Shown in pieces: positions 1 through 8,630 of a DNA stretch of 64,000 nucleotides; the stretch's first letter is position 1, and each line of letters starts with the position of its first letter. The position numbers and the translations under genes are program-made. Source of the DNA: an uncultured Clostridia bacterium (GTDB lineage: Bacteria > Bacillota > Clostridia > Christensenellales > UBA1242); NCBI GenBank assembly GCA_934772045.1, contig CAKVMH010000003.1, positions 138,478-202,477 of the forward strand. Reading direction: 5' to 3'. Below the pieces are notes generated by a model that ran no database searches, was not told the DNA's origin, and was given only the letters and a program-made list of their open reading frames with translations.

Positions 1-1526
1 ATCATAACTGGGCCACCAGCACGCAAGAACTCGCCACCTTCAATGAGTAAGTCCTTAACGCCATAAACATAAATTAAAGCGTTGTATGAATCATAACCTT
101 TGACATTGATAAGCCTGTTCTTTAAGCCGTTTTCAATTGTTTCGTCACTAGTTGAATCAAACATAAAGCCCATATAGCAGTTTGAGTGAGAACAGTTTGA
201 AATGTTACTATTTACACCTAAAACTTTTGCAAGCATAATACCACCGCTATTGCGGACGTCCATTGTACGCTTACTGTTTCCCCAAACGGATATGTCTTGA
301 ATATTTACACTAGATGTTGAACCTACGCCTTCAAATTTCATCAATGAAGTGTGTGTTGTGATTTGGACACTTTTTGATTGATCCATTTTTCCTTCATCGT
401 CTTCAAAGTATTTTACACCATACCCATCAGACTTACCAGCGCCAGCGTCTCTGTCTAAAACGATTTTAGAAATATTCTCATAATTGATTTTGAAATAGTT
501 ACCATAAATTGCAAATGATTCATTCGCAGACAAATTCCTTTTGTAAAGGCTATAGGCTTGACTATCTTTTAAAGATCCTACAATTGTTTGGTTTGTTTTG
601 TTCTTTGTTGACAAATTGTTGACTTCTTCTTCTGTCCAGAAACATGCCGATGGAATGTTTTCATCTTTCACTGTAATGTTTGCTTGTAAAACAACGGAAC
701 TTGGGTTGATGCCATATAAGCCTTTTGCTTGTTTCCATGTTTTCCAAGCGTTATCTTGTTTATCTACATCAAAGCTGTCTTGATTGCTTATTACTGACAA
801 TTGGTCAGCGTTGTAAACATTGTAACCATCAACAACCTTAACTTCTAACACGACTGCTGGAATTGTTATCAATGTGTGAACTGCATTTACTGTAATTTTG
901 AATTGTTCACCAGCTGCTTGCTTTGTAAATTTAATGTAGTTGTCAACAGGTGTTACTGTGGCATAGTTAGCAAGGTTGTCAATTTCAGTGTAAACGCCAT
1001 CAACTAAACGTTCAACTTCAATTGTTGTTGTAAAACGTGTTGAAACAGATTCGCTATTTTCAACTGTTGCAACAAGTTGTAAACTGAAATCATTGTCATT
1101 ACCTGCGACTAATACATGGTCTTGTTCAACAAAGTCCTTGCCGTTACGGTCCTGCAAAGAAGTGAACATGCTTGTTAAATTCAAATTTTCAGGCAATTGT
1201 TCAATAACTGTCACAGTTGTTGAGACTTTAACGTTTGTGTTTTTTAAAGTTATAACCAATTCTTGCTCACCAAGGGTGGTAGAATCAAATGAATAAGTCA
1301 GATCATTGATGCCGACTGTTTCATTTGAGTTATCACTGTAACTTACTTTAACTTTTAAATTGGTTAAATCAATTTCGTTGCCTTGATACACTTGTGTAGG
1401 CACGCCAGACACAATTTCAAGCGAAGTTGCCTTTGGTGCACCACATGCAACAAGCAACACTGCCGAAAGGGCAAACATTACACACAAAAGCGAACGCAAT
1501 AAAATGTTTTTTGTTTTTGTAAACAT
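1..1526 (-). CDS. Surface lipoprotein with Ig-like domain, C terminus cut by window edge
   Basis: The gene enters from the left edge and is read leftwards from an ATG at 1526, so about 508 N-terminal residues are visible and the C terminus is missing. An AGGAGA Shine-Dalgarno sequence sits just upstream. The protein begins with a lipoprotein signal peptide (basic start, hydrophobic core, lipobox LVAC with the cysteine near residue 28). A bacterial Ig-like fold of the Big_3 type follows (about residues 33-90). The later part, with Gly/Asn-rich segments such as DVRNSGGIML and NVKGYDSYNALIYVYG, looks like the rungs of a right-handed beta helix. The protein is probably anchored to the outer face of the membrane. 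Its function is unknown. The style matches the giant lipoprotein at 20.3-31.1 kb. Start and lipobox are seen directly; the beta-helix call is inferred. Confidence 0.8.
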   Translation of the reverse strand, partial: MFTKTKNILLRSLLCVMFALSAVLLVACGAPKATSLEIVSGVPTQVYQGNEIDLTNLKVKVSYSDNSNETVGINDLTYSFDSTTLGEQELVITLKNTNVKVSTTVTVIEQLPENLNLTSMFTSLQDRNGKDFVEQDHVLVAGNDNDFSLQLVATVENSESVSTRFTTTIEVERLVDGVYTEIDNLANYATVTPVDNYIKFTKQAAGEQFKITVNAVHTLITIPAVVLEVKVVDGYNVYNADQLSVISNQDSFDVDKQDNAWKTWKQAKGLYGINPSSVVLQANITVKDENIPSACFWTEEEVNNLSTKNKTNQTIVGSLKDSQAYSLYKRNLSANESFAIYGNYFKINYENISKIVLDRDAGAGKSDGYGVKYFEDDEGKMDQSKSVQITTHTSLMKFEGVGSTSSVNIQDISVWGNSKRTMDVRNSGGIMLAKVLGVNSNISNCSHSNCYMGFMFDSTSDETIENGLKNRLINVKGYDSYNALIYVYGVKDLLIEGGEFLRAGGPVM

Positions 1527-1750
1527 AATTTCTCCTTATTAATATTTTGTTTTTTTTCACAAGAAAAATGTACAAATAAAAATTAAAATCGAATGACGCA
1601 ACAAACTTTCCTGTTAGAATGATTGTACAATAAGAAGGCATTAAAAGCAACCAAATTCGACAATTTTTTTATTTTGCAAATTTCTTTAAAAATTAGTTTA
1701 GTTCTTTAGTTTTCAAAGATATTCACCAAATATCGTCCTTAGTTTAAAAG

Positions 1751-1799
1751 TAAACCAATTTATTACGTTCTCGCTTATATAAATATGGTTTGTTGTATC
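1751..1799 (+). repeat. Dispersed hairpin family, copy A
   Basis: An imperfect inverted repeat has arms AAACCA-ATTTAT and ATAAATA-TGGTTT with a one-base bulge. A conserved tail, GGTTTGTTGTAT, follows and then an A-rich stretch leading into a terminator hairpin. Related copies lie at 47008-47060 (plus) and 56661-56714 (minus). Confidence 0.6.
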
Positions 1800-1802
1800 C
1801 AC

Positions 1803-1832
1803 AAAAAAATCACCATCAACTGGTGATTTTAA
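1803..1832 (-). terminator. Rho-independent terminator
   Basis: Stem AATCACCA/TGGTGATT (1808-1815 and 1821-1828) with a 5-nt loop. On the minus strand it is followed by a T-run (complement of 1803-1809). It ends the ABC-transporter operon that closes at 1881. Confidence 0.8.
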
Positions 1833-1880
1833 CTTGCAGATGTTAAGCAATGATGTGGATAAACCAAAACCAAATTCAAT

Positions 1881-2366
1881 TTAACTTGCAATAACCATAA
1901 CATAAAGGAATGTTGGGTTATTTTTTTCAGTAGGTGTTATTTTTACAATAATTGAACTTTTTTCGCTAAACAGTATAAGCCCAGAATTTTGATAGATGCT
2001 TGCAGTTGTGGAGTTTGAGTAATTTTTGTAGTCCAAAGTTTTTTCAGTTGCGTTGTTTGGGTAAACACGTGTTTGAAGGTAGAAAGATGTACCTTGAGGA
2101 ATGCCATTTTCATCTACATAGCCAGCGCCTTCAAATTTGATTTTTATTGTCGGAATTTTTTCCCATTCGCTTACTGGAGTGTGCGCACCATTAACAGGAA
2201 AAAGGGTAGAACTAATTTTGACCCCAGTTTCCTCCTTATTTATACATTCAATGCGTTCGACAGGAAAACGCTCGTTGTAAATTGACATTTTTAAACCGAA
2301 AAGGTTGATGATAAAAATTGAGCCAACATAGATAATCGCAATTAATATTACAACAGATTTTTTCAT
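1881..2366 (-). CDS. Single-pass membrane-anchored protein of unknown function
   Basis: A 161-residue protein with one N-terminal transmembrane segment (about residues 5-25, VVILIAIIYVGSIFIINLFG). The rest is predicted to be an extracytoplasmic beta-rich domain with many Thr, Ser and Asn residues. I do not recognise a family. An AAGGAGAAG Shine-Dalgarno sequence precedes the ATG. It starts one base downstream of the permease stop and is followed by the 1803-1832 terminator, so it is the last gene of the ABC exporter operon. By context it may be an accessory subunit of that exporter, which is inference. Confidence 0.7.
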   Translation of the reverse strand: MKKSVVILIAIIYVGSIFIINLFGLKMSIYNERFPVERIECINKEETGVKISSTLFPVNGAHTPVSEWEKIPTIKIKFEGAGYVDENGIPQGTSFYLQTRVYPNNATEKTLDYKNYSNSTTASIYQNSGLILFSEKSSIIVKITPTEKNNPTFLYVMVIAS

Positions 2367-2367
2367 A

Positions 2368-4014
2368 CTACTTCTCCTTATAGTACAATTTCACTTTGGA
2401 AAAGTACATAAATGCGTTCCAAATTACAAACACAACGGCCACAATTAAAAGTTTTATCCAAACTGTTTCCAAATTTTCGTTAATAAGGAAATAGAATAGG
2501 AATGTGAAAATTGCAGAAACGAAAAATGCTGTAAGTGAGGCTTTAATTTCATTTGGATTATTTGTATGTTCGCCAGTGGTTGCGTATTGTTCATTTTGTG
2601 GGTTCATAATGTCCATTGAAGCCGACCAAAATAAATGCCCAGTGTAAATTGCACAAATTGACAACATAAGCATAATTGTGGTTAAAAGCGACAAATGCGC
2701 ACTTTGTGCAAATATACCTACAGATATTAAAATGGATATATTTATAAGTATTAAATTAATAAGTATTTTAGGGAAAAGCACTTTGCCATAACTTGATGGT
2801 GCTGTCTTGTTTAAATATGCGGAACGTCCCTCTTCACTATAAATTTTTGCAATCATGCCGTTGCTTGAAAGTGAAATAAGCAAAATCATTAAAAGGTTGA
2901 ATGCCATAGTCATAAGTGTACCAGATAAGCGTGTGTCCATTGCACTGAATATTTTGTTTAGCAAAAGTATAGATAGAGGCATTACTATAAAAATCAAGGC
3001 AATAGTGTTAAAACGTTTAGCCGAACGGACAGTCACAAGCAATTCTTTTTTAAAACTGCCCATAAATGCGGAGGATTTAACATTTTGTTTTGATTTCAAC
3101 AAGGACGACTTTGTAAATTCAAATGGTGAACTTGTCATTTTGAAGAAAAGCGGACGTATAAGCAAATATGTTAAACCAAAACTTAAAACTATTACACCGA
3201 AAATTGCCAATAATGCCAAACTTTGTTCACGCACAAAAAACTTATTTGTTATGCCAGAACGCCTGCCGACCATTGCAACGGCTAAATAATAGAGTGGGGC
3301 AAATTTGAGTGTAAAATTGTTAAGCATGTCCTGTATGTCCCAGAAAATTGTTCCCCAATTTGCAACTAGGTCAAGGTCGACTGGAATGGCGTTTATCATT
3401 TTAACAAGCCCCCAAATAAGCAGACCTACAACCACAACAATAAATGAATATTTAATAATTTTAAACCTTTCAGCAAACATTTTTATTAACAATGCAGGAA
3501 TAGACAAAAGCGCACCCACGCTTAATGTTAAAAGTGTAATTAAAAAGTTTGCAGGCAAAAGCCACAAAAAGAATAAAGCGGACATTTTATTTATTATCCC
3601 ATAAGCCAAAATGACAGGAACAATAAATGTTAAATTTCTTAAGAATTCGTAAATAAAATACACAATCCATTTGCTGAAAAACACTGTTGTACGGCTTGCT
3701 GGCATGGTTAGCAAAACTTGGTTATCTTTGGCTAAATAAAGCCAATCGGTCAGCCCAAATGTGCATGTAATTAAACTTAAAATGAACATGATGGCAAACA
3801 CCAACGCAAAAAAGTTAGTGTTTATGCCGAAATTTAAAGAGGTCAACCTCAAATAAGAAACAATATAAAAACCCAAGTAAACTGCACCTGAAATGATAAC
3901 GAACTTCAATATTGCAAACACAATTTTAAAAATGAACGCCTTTTTGGATTGCAAAAACGACAAATCAAGTTTGTCTTTCAATTGCATCATAACAAGTGCT
4001 TTTAATGTTTTCAA
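2368..4014 (-). CDS. ABC-2 type exporter permease, TTG start
   Basis: A 548-residue polytopic membrane protein with roughly twelve hydrophobic segments spread over two halves, as in long ABC-2 type exporter permeases. It is the presumed membrane partner of the ATPase encoded directly upstream. The start is a TTG at 4014, supported by a perfect AGGAGG (complement of 4020-4025) five bases upstream; that Shine-Dalgarno sequence overlaps the stop codon of the preceding gene, so the two genes are probably translationally coupled. No periplasmic substrate-binding protein is encoded nearby, which fits export rather than import. The substrate cannot be told from sequence. Confidence 0.8.
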   Translation of the reverse strand: MKTLKALVMMQLKDKLDLSFLQSKKAFIFKIVFAILKFVIISGAVYLGFYIVSYLRLTSLNFGINTNFFALVFAIMFILSLITCTFGLTDWLYLAKDNQVLLTMPASRTTVFFSKWIVYFIYEFLRNLTFIVPVILAYGIINKMSALFFLWLLPANFLITLLTLSVGALLSIPALLIKMFAERFKIIKYSFIVVVVGLLIWGLVKMINAIPVDLDLVANWGTIFWDIQDMLNNFTLKFAPLYYLAVAMVGRRSGITNKFFVREQSLALLAIFGVIVLSFGLTYLLIRPLFFKMTSSPFEFTKSSLLKSKQNVKSSAFMGSFKKELLVTVRSAKRFNTIALIFIVMPLSILLLNKIFSAMDTRLSGTLMTMAFNLLMILLISLSSNGMIAKIYSEEGRSAYLNKTAPSSYGKVLFPKILINLILINISILISVGIFAQSAHLSLLTTIMLMLSICAIYTGHLFWSASMDIMNPQNEQYATTGEHTNNPNEIKASLTAFFVSAIFTFLFYFLINENLETVWIKLLIVAVVFVIWNAFMYFSKVKLYYKEK

Positions 4015-4023
4015 ATCGTCCTC

Positions 4024-6390
4024 CTAGTTAACTTTGCTTTGCTTTTTTGAGGCTTTGGCTGGTTGTTTTTTTGAAGATATTTTCTTATTTTCGTTGTTAT
4101 CTTTAGTTTTCAATTCATTTTCAGGTTGTGCTAAATTTTCGTCTTTAGCTTTGCTTTTAGTTTCGGTGCCAGCTTTTTTGTCGTTAACTGGCGTAGCGGA
4201 AACGTCTGCTTCAATCGTGTTTAAATAAAATTGTTCAAGTGTTGTTTCTTTTTCTATTTCAGCAACAGACTTACATGCTAAAATGTGGCCTTTTTTAATG
4301 ACTGCAATGCGGTCACAAATCTTTTCCACCACATCAATGATATGGCTTGAAAAGAACACAATGTTTCCCTTTTTAGCATGCTCTTTCATACATTCCTTAA
4401 CTTGGAAAATGCTTGTTGGGTCAAGCCCAGTAAGCGGTTCATCCAAAATCCATACTTTAGGGTTGTGTATTAATGCTGAAATAATTGTGATTTTTTGCTT
4501 CATTCCGTGTGAATAGGTGTTAATTCTATTGTCAATTGCTTCGTTCATGCTTAGTAAGTTAACATATTTTTCAATTGCTTCATCTCTGTCTTTTTTGCTT
4601 ACATTATAAAGGTCTGCAATGTAATTTATATATTCTCGCCCTGTCAGTTTTTCATAAAGTGCATAATGGTCTGGCACAAAGCCGATTTGACGTTTTGCCA
4701 TAACAGGTTGTTTGTTCACCGAATATCCGCAAACTAAAATTTCACCATCTGTAATAGGCTGAATGCCAACAATGCTTTTTATAATTGTGCTTTTACCTGC
4801 GCCATTTGGGCCCAAGAAACCGAAAATTTCACCACCATTAATTGTTAGGTTGGCGTCTTTAACGGCATATACATTACTTCGTCCGTACAGCTTTGAAAAG
4901 TTAATTAATTTTAATTGATTTGTTGATGTTAAATCCATTGGTTCTGTTTCACTCCTTCCATTTAATTGTGACATAAGTGCTAATTGGTCAAATTTTATTT
5001 TCTTGTTCCTTTTAGCCATATCTATAAGCAAGTCCGCACCTTGGTAAGCCCATTCATACAAAAACCACATTCCAAGCCCTAACAGGACATAAACCAAGAA
5101 GAAAATGGTTTGATATATAGGGTAGAATATAAATGTAAGCCCTTTGATGTTAAACTGCCAAGTTGTGTTACGTAAATTTTCTGCCCAAGTGCCAAGTTTT
5201 TCGGCAATAAAATCGCTATTAACAAAGAAATAGTCCACTTTTGCATAATTTGAAAACCATGCGTTGATAATCAAAATTAAAATAAAATAAACCGCAAATG
5301 CAACCATGCTGTATATGAATTGCTTTAGTTTTGGACGCTCATACACATGCAATGCAACAATGAGTGCAGGCATGAAGAAGGCAATGTAGTGGTTGATGTA
5401 AAACACTAAAATGCCGGTGTCAAACATGTTCAATTCAGCAGAGTAGTTTGGCATAGCCATTGCTAGGAATGCACCTAGCACATTAATAAACAACGTGAAG
5501 TAAAACAGTTTGTCCCATTTAAACATCAAGCATAATGGCACAATATACATCGCTGTGTTGCACAAATGGAATGGCCAACTTGTTATATTTAAAAAGCTTT
5601 CAAATTTGTGGTGCAATGAGAATGAAATCAAAGTGCCAAGTGCAATGTAAAGCAGACACAAACGACAAGTTTCTTTGTCCTTGTGTTTTAAAAGGAAGTA
5701 CAACAACACCGGCAACAATAAGCCAATATAGATTATCACGCGGTGCATAGGGTTAAGTGATTTGATTTGAACAATCAATTTTGCATGTCCAAACAAAGCT
5801 TTTATTGTGTATGCAGGCATCACCGAAAGCAACATCAGTGGCACAATGTAAAAAAGTTTAAATAATTCCTTTTTCTCAACTTTAAATCTGCCTTCAGTTA
5901 AAAACACAGTTAAACTGTAACTAAACACAATTGCAAACTCAACCGCCATCAGTATCGCCCTAAAATTAAACGAGGCATAACCTGCTTTCCCAACAATGCC
6001 AATAGAGGCTGGGGTAAGGGCAATTAAACAAACAAACGAAATTGGCAATGCAAAGAATTTAATGATGTTTGTCACAAAATCTTTTTTAATAAATGGATAC
6101 AACACCAAGCATAACTGCAACGCATACATAAACCAGTTTGTTAATATTGAAACAAATGTCAAAAACTTGTTGTCAAACTCAGCGCTCACAAGTTTGAAAG
6201 CGTCTTCAATCATATCTTTGCCAGACATGTATCTAACAAAAAACAAAATGCCAAGTATAATTGAAGCACACTTTAAATATAAATTTTTATTAAACCCTTT
6301 TTTATATTTTGCCAGTAAAAAATATGTGGCAAAAAACGTTAACATAACTAAGCATACGCAAATATATTGAGTTAAAACTGTCCAGCCCAT
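4024..6390 (-). CDS. YwaF-like membrane domain fused to ABC transporter ATPase
   Basis: A 788-residue protein with an unusual architecture. Residues 1 to about 450 are polytopic (around 12 transmembrane segments). They include a motif near residue 275 (PFHLCN, followed by a Pro-Asn loop) typical of the YwaF/TIGR02206 family. A full ABC ATPase domain follows: Walker A GPNGAGKST (about residue 525), signature YSHGMKQK (about 625), Walker B VWILDEP (about 645) and the H-loop histidine in FFSSH. The last ~55 residues are Lys/Glu/Asn-rich and probably disordered. ABC ATPases of this class are normally soluble separate subunits, so the fusion is odd. It is first in an operon with the permease and the 161-residue membrane protein. 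The reading frame is continuous through the junction (about 4900-5050). Substrate unknown. Confidence 0.85.
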   Translation of the reverse strand: MGWTVLTQYICVCLVMLTFFATYFLLAKYKKGFNKNLYLKCASIILGILFFVRYMSGKDMIEDAFKLVSAEFDNKFLTFVSILTNWFMYALQLCLVLYPFIKKDFVTNIIKFFALPISFVCLIALTPASIGIVGKAGYASFNFRAILMAVEFAIVFSYSLTVFLTEGRFKVEKKELFKLFYIVPLMLLSVMPAYTIKALFGHAKLIVQIKSLNPMHRVIIYIGLLLPVLLYFLLKHKDKETCRLCLLYIALGTLISFSLHHKFESFLNITSWPFHLCNTAMYIVPLCLMFKWDKLFYFTLFINVLGAFLAMAMPNYSAELNMFDTGILVFYINHYIAFFMPALIVALHVYERPKLKQFIYSMVAFAVYFILILIINAWFSNYAKVDYFFVNSDFIAEKLGTWAENLRNTTWQFNIKGLTFIFYPIYQTIFFLVYVLLGLGMWFLYEWAYQGADLLIDMAKRNKKIKFDQLALMSQLNGRSETEPMDLTSTNQLKLINFSKLYGRSNVYAVKDANLTINGGEIFGFLGPNGAGKSTIIKSIVGIQPITDGEILVCGYSVNKQPVMAKRQIGFVPDHYALYEKLTGREYINYIADLYNVSKKDRDEAIEKYVNLLSMNEAIDNRINTYSHGMKQKITIISALIHNPKVWILDEPLTGLDPTSIFQVKECMKEHAKKGNIVFFSSHIIDVVEKICDRIAVIKKGHILACKSVAEIEKETTLEQFYLNTIEADVSATPVNDKKAGTETKSKAKDENLAQPENELKTKDNNENKKISSKKQPAKASKKQSKVN

Positions 6391-6798
6391 ATAACCGCCT
6401 TATTCATTTTATTTATAGTATTTTAAACCTTGTGACACAGGAATTTAAGCACACAAAGATATTATATTATTTTTCAAATACTACCATTTTCGACAAAATT
6501 TTGCAAACTAAATTTTAACTTCACAAATATTTAAGTTAAAACTAATTATATTTTGCTTCAAAATTTATAAAAAATGTTAAAATTGAAGTTATTATTGTTG
6601 TTTGCAAAGCAAATAAAAAATTTGACGCACGACGTGTCAAATTTCAAAAAAATAAATTAAATATGCAAAATTCCATTGATTTTTATTGTTTTTTGCTGAT
6701 TTTTTGTTAAATTTTATATTTTTTTGCAGTTTTTTATATAAAAAAATAAAAAGTTTAATGCAAACAAGGTGTTGTTCTTATTATATTTTTTTACATTT
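6391..6798. other. AT-rich intergenic region
   Basis: 408 bp of very AT-rich sequence between two minus-strand units. It holds the terminator of the upstream unit (6611-6645) and presumably the promoter of the ABC operon, although no close match to a -35/-10 pair was found. A TATAAA about 20 bases upstream of the ATPase start is the best -10 candidate. No gene seen. Confidence 0.5.
6611..6645 (-). terminator. Rho-independent terminator
   Basis: Stem AAATTTGAC/GTCAAATTT (618-626 and 636-644) with an inner C/G-rich loop. On the minus strand it is followed by a T-rich stretch (complement of 6611-6620). It ends the dus/phosphopantetheinyl transferase unit. Confidence 0.75.
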
Positions 6799-7365
6799 TC
6801 ATTTACGTGTTAAATATTTAATACACAATGCATAATTATTTTTTTGTTTGTCTTTTAATGTTTTACAAACTTTATTCAATTTGAATTTAGGGTTTTTCAA
6901 TTCTTCTTCGTTGTTTATAAGTTTAATTAGGCTTTCGTATTCTACCCAGTGTTTGGCGTATGCTAGGTTAGCATTTTTGCTTTTTAAAATTTTATTTGTT
7001 TCTGTTTTTCCAAAATACCTTTCACATAATTTAATGTTTGGTGTTTTTTCAATTTGCACATCAATGCCGACGGGGCAATCACACAAGGCAACAGCAACAA
7101 TATTACCACTATGTGAAATGTTAAAATATAAGCCAACATCTTCAAAGTCAAACTCAGGTTTATTGTTTTCCGTAACGATTCTTAACTTATCTAATTCAAT
7201 ATTTTTTTCCGCTAACATCTTTTTTAAAATTTGATATGAAACAAAAACACGCAACTTATCTTTTTCATTTTTATATTCGTAAAAACGATGCAAAAAGTGG
7301 GCGGATAAAATTGATTCGCCATTGTATTGCATATCGGAAATGTCGCAATATTCAAATTCTAACAT
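6799..7365 (-). CDS. 4'-phosphopantetheinyl transferase superfamily protein (Sfp-type, variant motifs)
   Basis: A 188-residue protein that would transfer phosphopantetheine from CoA to a carrier protein serine. The family core is visible: FNISHSG (about residue 80), then GIDVQ (about residues 99-103) and WVEYESLIK (about 138-146). In classical Sfp/AcpS enzymes the second motif is GIDVE, where Asp and Glu bind magnesium, and the third is WxxKEAxxK. Here Glu is replaced by Gln and the Lys before Glu by Tyr, so activity is uncertain. It lies 41 bp downstream of the dihydrouridine synthase on the same strand with no clear Shine-Dalgarno sequence, so co-transcription is likely. No carrier protein or synthase is encoded in the window. 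Confidence 0.75.
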   Translation of the reverse strand: MLEFEYCDISDMQYNGESILSAHFLHRFYEYKNEKDKLRVFVSYQILKKMLAEKNIELDKLRIVTENNKPEFDFEDVGLYFNISHSGNIVAVALCDCPVGIDVQIEKTPNIKLCERYFGKTETNKILKSKNANLAYAKHWVEYESLIKLINNEEELKNPKFKLNKVCKTLKDKQKNNYALCIKYLTRK

Positions 7366-7406
7366 GTCATTTAATCTTACAAGATTAGTTGCAAGTAAAG
7401 TTAGTA

Positions 7407-8321
7407 CTAATCTGGCAATTCGTTAATTAAATCTTCAACTTCTTTTAATGTGGTGAATTGCATAATTTTTAGTTTTGTTTGCGTTGCAAGTGGGGTGGAT
7501 TTAACATACCACATTAGGTGCTTTTTAAAATATGCAATCAAAGTTTTTTCGGTCCTAAAATAAGTTTTAAGCATGTTTAGGTGTGTCACTATCGCTAGCT
7601 TCTTGCTGTAAGGCGCACTTATTCCTTTAAGTTCGCAGAAAATTTCAGGGTTGCCCATAGCGTTACGCCCAATCATAACTCCGGCGCAACCAATTTTTTT
7701 TGCAAACTCAACATCATGCTTGCTTTTGATGTCGCCCGACCAGAAAACAGGAATATTAACGGTTTTAACAAGTTTTTCATATGCGGATTTATCCACATTT
7801 CCAGCATAGCCTTGCTCGCGCGTTCTTGCATGTAGTGTTAAAAATGCCACACCACATTCTACACACATTTTGGCAAATTTAATGTAATTTTCGTTACCAT
7901 CAATGCCAAGCCTAAATTTTACTGAAACAGGTTTTGATGTGTTTTTAACCATTGCGGAAATTACATTGCGTGAATTTTCTATATTTTTCATCATTGCGCT
8001 TCCGTCATGATTTTTAACAATTTTTGGGGCGGGGCAACCACAGTTTAGGTCGAAAAAATCAAAATGATTAAATGCAGGATTGTTAATTAAATGTGCAATA
8101 TTTGCGTCGTGAAAAAACACTTGGCAACCGCGCATGGCGTTCGCTTCTTCCCTAAGCATTTTTGCGGTTTGTTTGCTGTTATTTTCAAACGCTTTCAAAC
8201 TAATCATTTCTGTGACAACCATGTCTGCACCAAAATCCGCACATATCTTTCTAAATGCAAAATCGGTAACGCCTGCCATAGGTGCTAAAGCATAGATAAA
8301 TTTATTAAATTTCAATTTCAT
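7407..8321 (-). CDS. dus: tRNA-dihydrouridine synthase (Dus family)
   Basis: A 304-residue FMN enzyme that reduces uridine to dihydrouridine in the tRNA D-loop. Family motifs seen: LAPMAGVTD near the N terminus, NCGCP with the catalytic cysteine region, LHARTREQGYAG, and GVMIGRNAMGNPEIF. The usual NGDI is SGDI here. I chose the ATG at 8321 rather than one five codons upstream because a promoter TATAAT (complement of 8328-8333) lies exactly six bases before it, which places the transcript start at or next to the A of the ATG. The upstream ATG overlaps that -10 box. No Shine-Dalgarno sequence is present, so the mRNA may be leaderless. The gene heads a two-gene unit with the phosphopantetheinyl transferase. 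Confidence 0.9.
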   Translation of the reverse strand: MKLKFNKFIYALAPMAGVTDFAFRKICADFGADMVVTEMISLKAFENNSKQTAKMLREEANAMRGCQVFFHDANIAHLINNPAFNHFDFFDLNCGCPAPKIVKNHDGSAMMKNIENSRNVISAMVKNTSKPVSVKFRLGIDGNENYIKFAKMCVECGVAFLTLHARTREQGYAGNVDKSAYEKLVKTVNIPVFWSGDIKSKHDVEFAKKIGCAGVMIGRNAMGNPEIFCELKGISAPYSKKLAIVTHLNMLKTYFRTEKTLIAYFKKHLMWYVKSTPLATQTKLKIMQFTTLKEVEDLINELPD

Positions 8322-8327
8322 GTTGCT

Positions 8328-8356
8328 ATTATACAAAAAAAATAAAAAGAAAACAA
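8328..8356 (-). promoter_or_regulatory. Promoter placing the transcript start at the dus ATG
   Basis: On the minus strand: TTGTTT (8356-8351), 17-bp spacer, TATAAT (8333-8328), then six bases to the ATG at 8321. Confidence 0.7.
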
Positions 8357-8471
8357 TCTTTACGTAAATATATTTACCTTTACTCGCAATTGAAAATGCT
8401 TTGTGTAATTATGTGTCTTTAAACTGCAATTTTTTTTGAAAACAACAATAAATTTTTAAAAATTTAAAAAA

Positions 8472-8534
8472 TTCTATAAAAAAATTAAAATATTTTATAA
8501 AAAAATTAAAATTTTTCATAAAAATCAAACATTT
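8472..8534 (+). repeat. Three 21-bp imperfect repeats with phased A-tracts
   Basis: Units at 8472-8492, 8493-8513 and 8514-8534 share the pattern TTNTATAAAAAAATTAAAAT. The third is degenerate. A 21-bp period is two helical turns, so the DNA is likely bent between dus and spoVB. No gene is seen in the 309 bp between these genes. Confidence 0.5.
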
Positions 8535-8630
8535 TCCGTATTTTTAGCGAAAAATCTAAAAATTTTTTAATTTTTTAAGATTAAAGATACATTTACAAAT
8601 ATTTTATTTTTTTTTACAAACGCTAAAATT

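Larger units (their letters stand above)
1527..1880. other. Intergenic region with dispersed hairpin copy A and a terminator
   Basis: This 354-bp AT-rich gap separates the lipoprotein gene from the end of the 161-residue gene. It contains copy A of a dispersed hairpin family (1751-1799) and a terminator (1803-1832). No credible coding frame was seen. Confidence 0.6.

Noticed and set aside
1417..1650. 77-residue frame on the minus strand
   Set aside because: It overlaps the lipoprotein start in another frame, lacks a ribosome binding site and has no family features.
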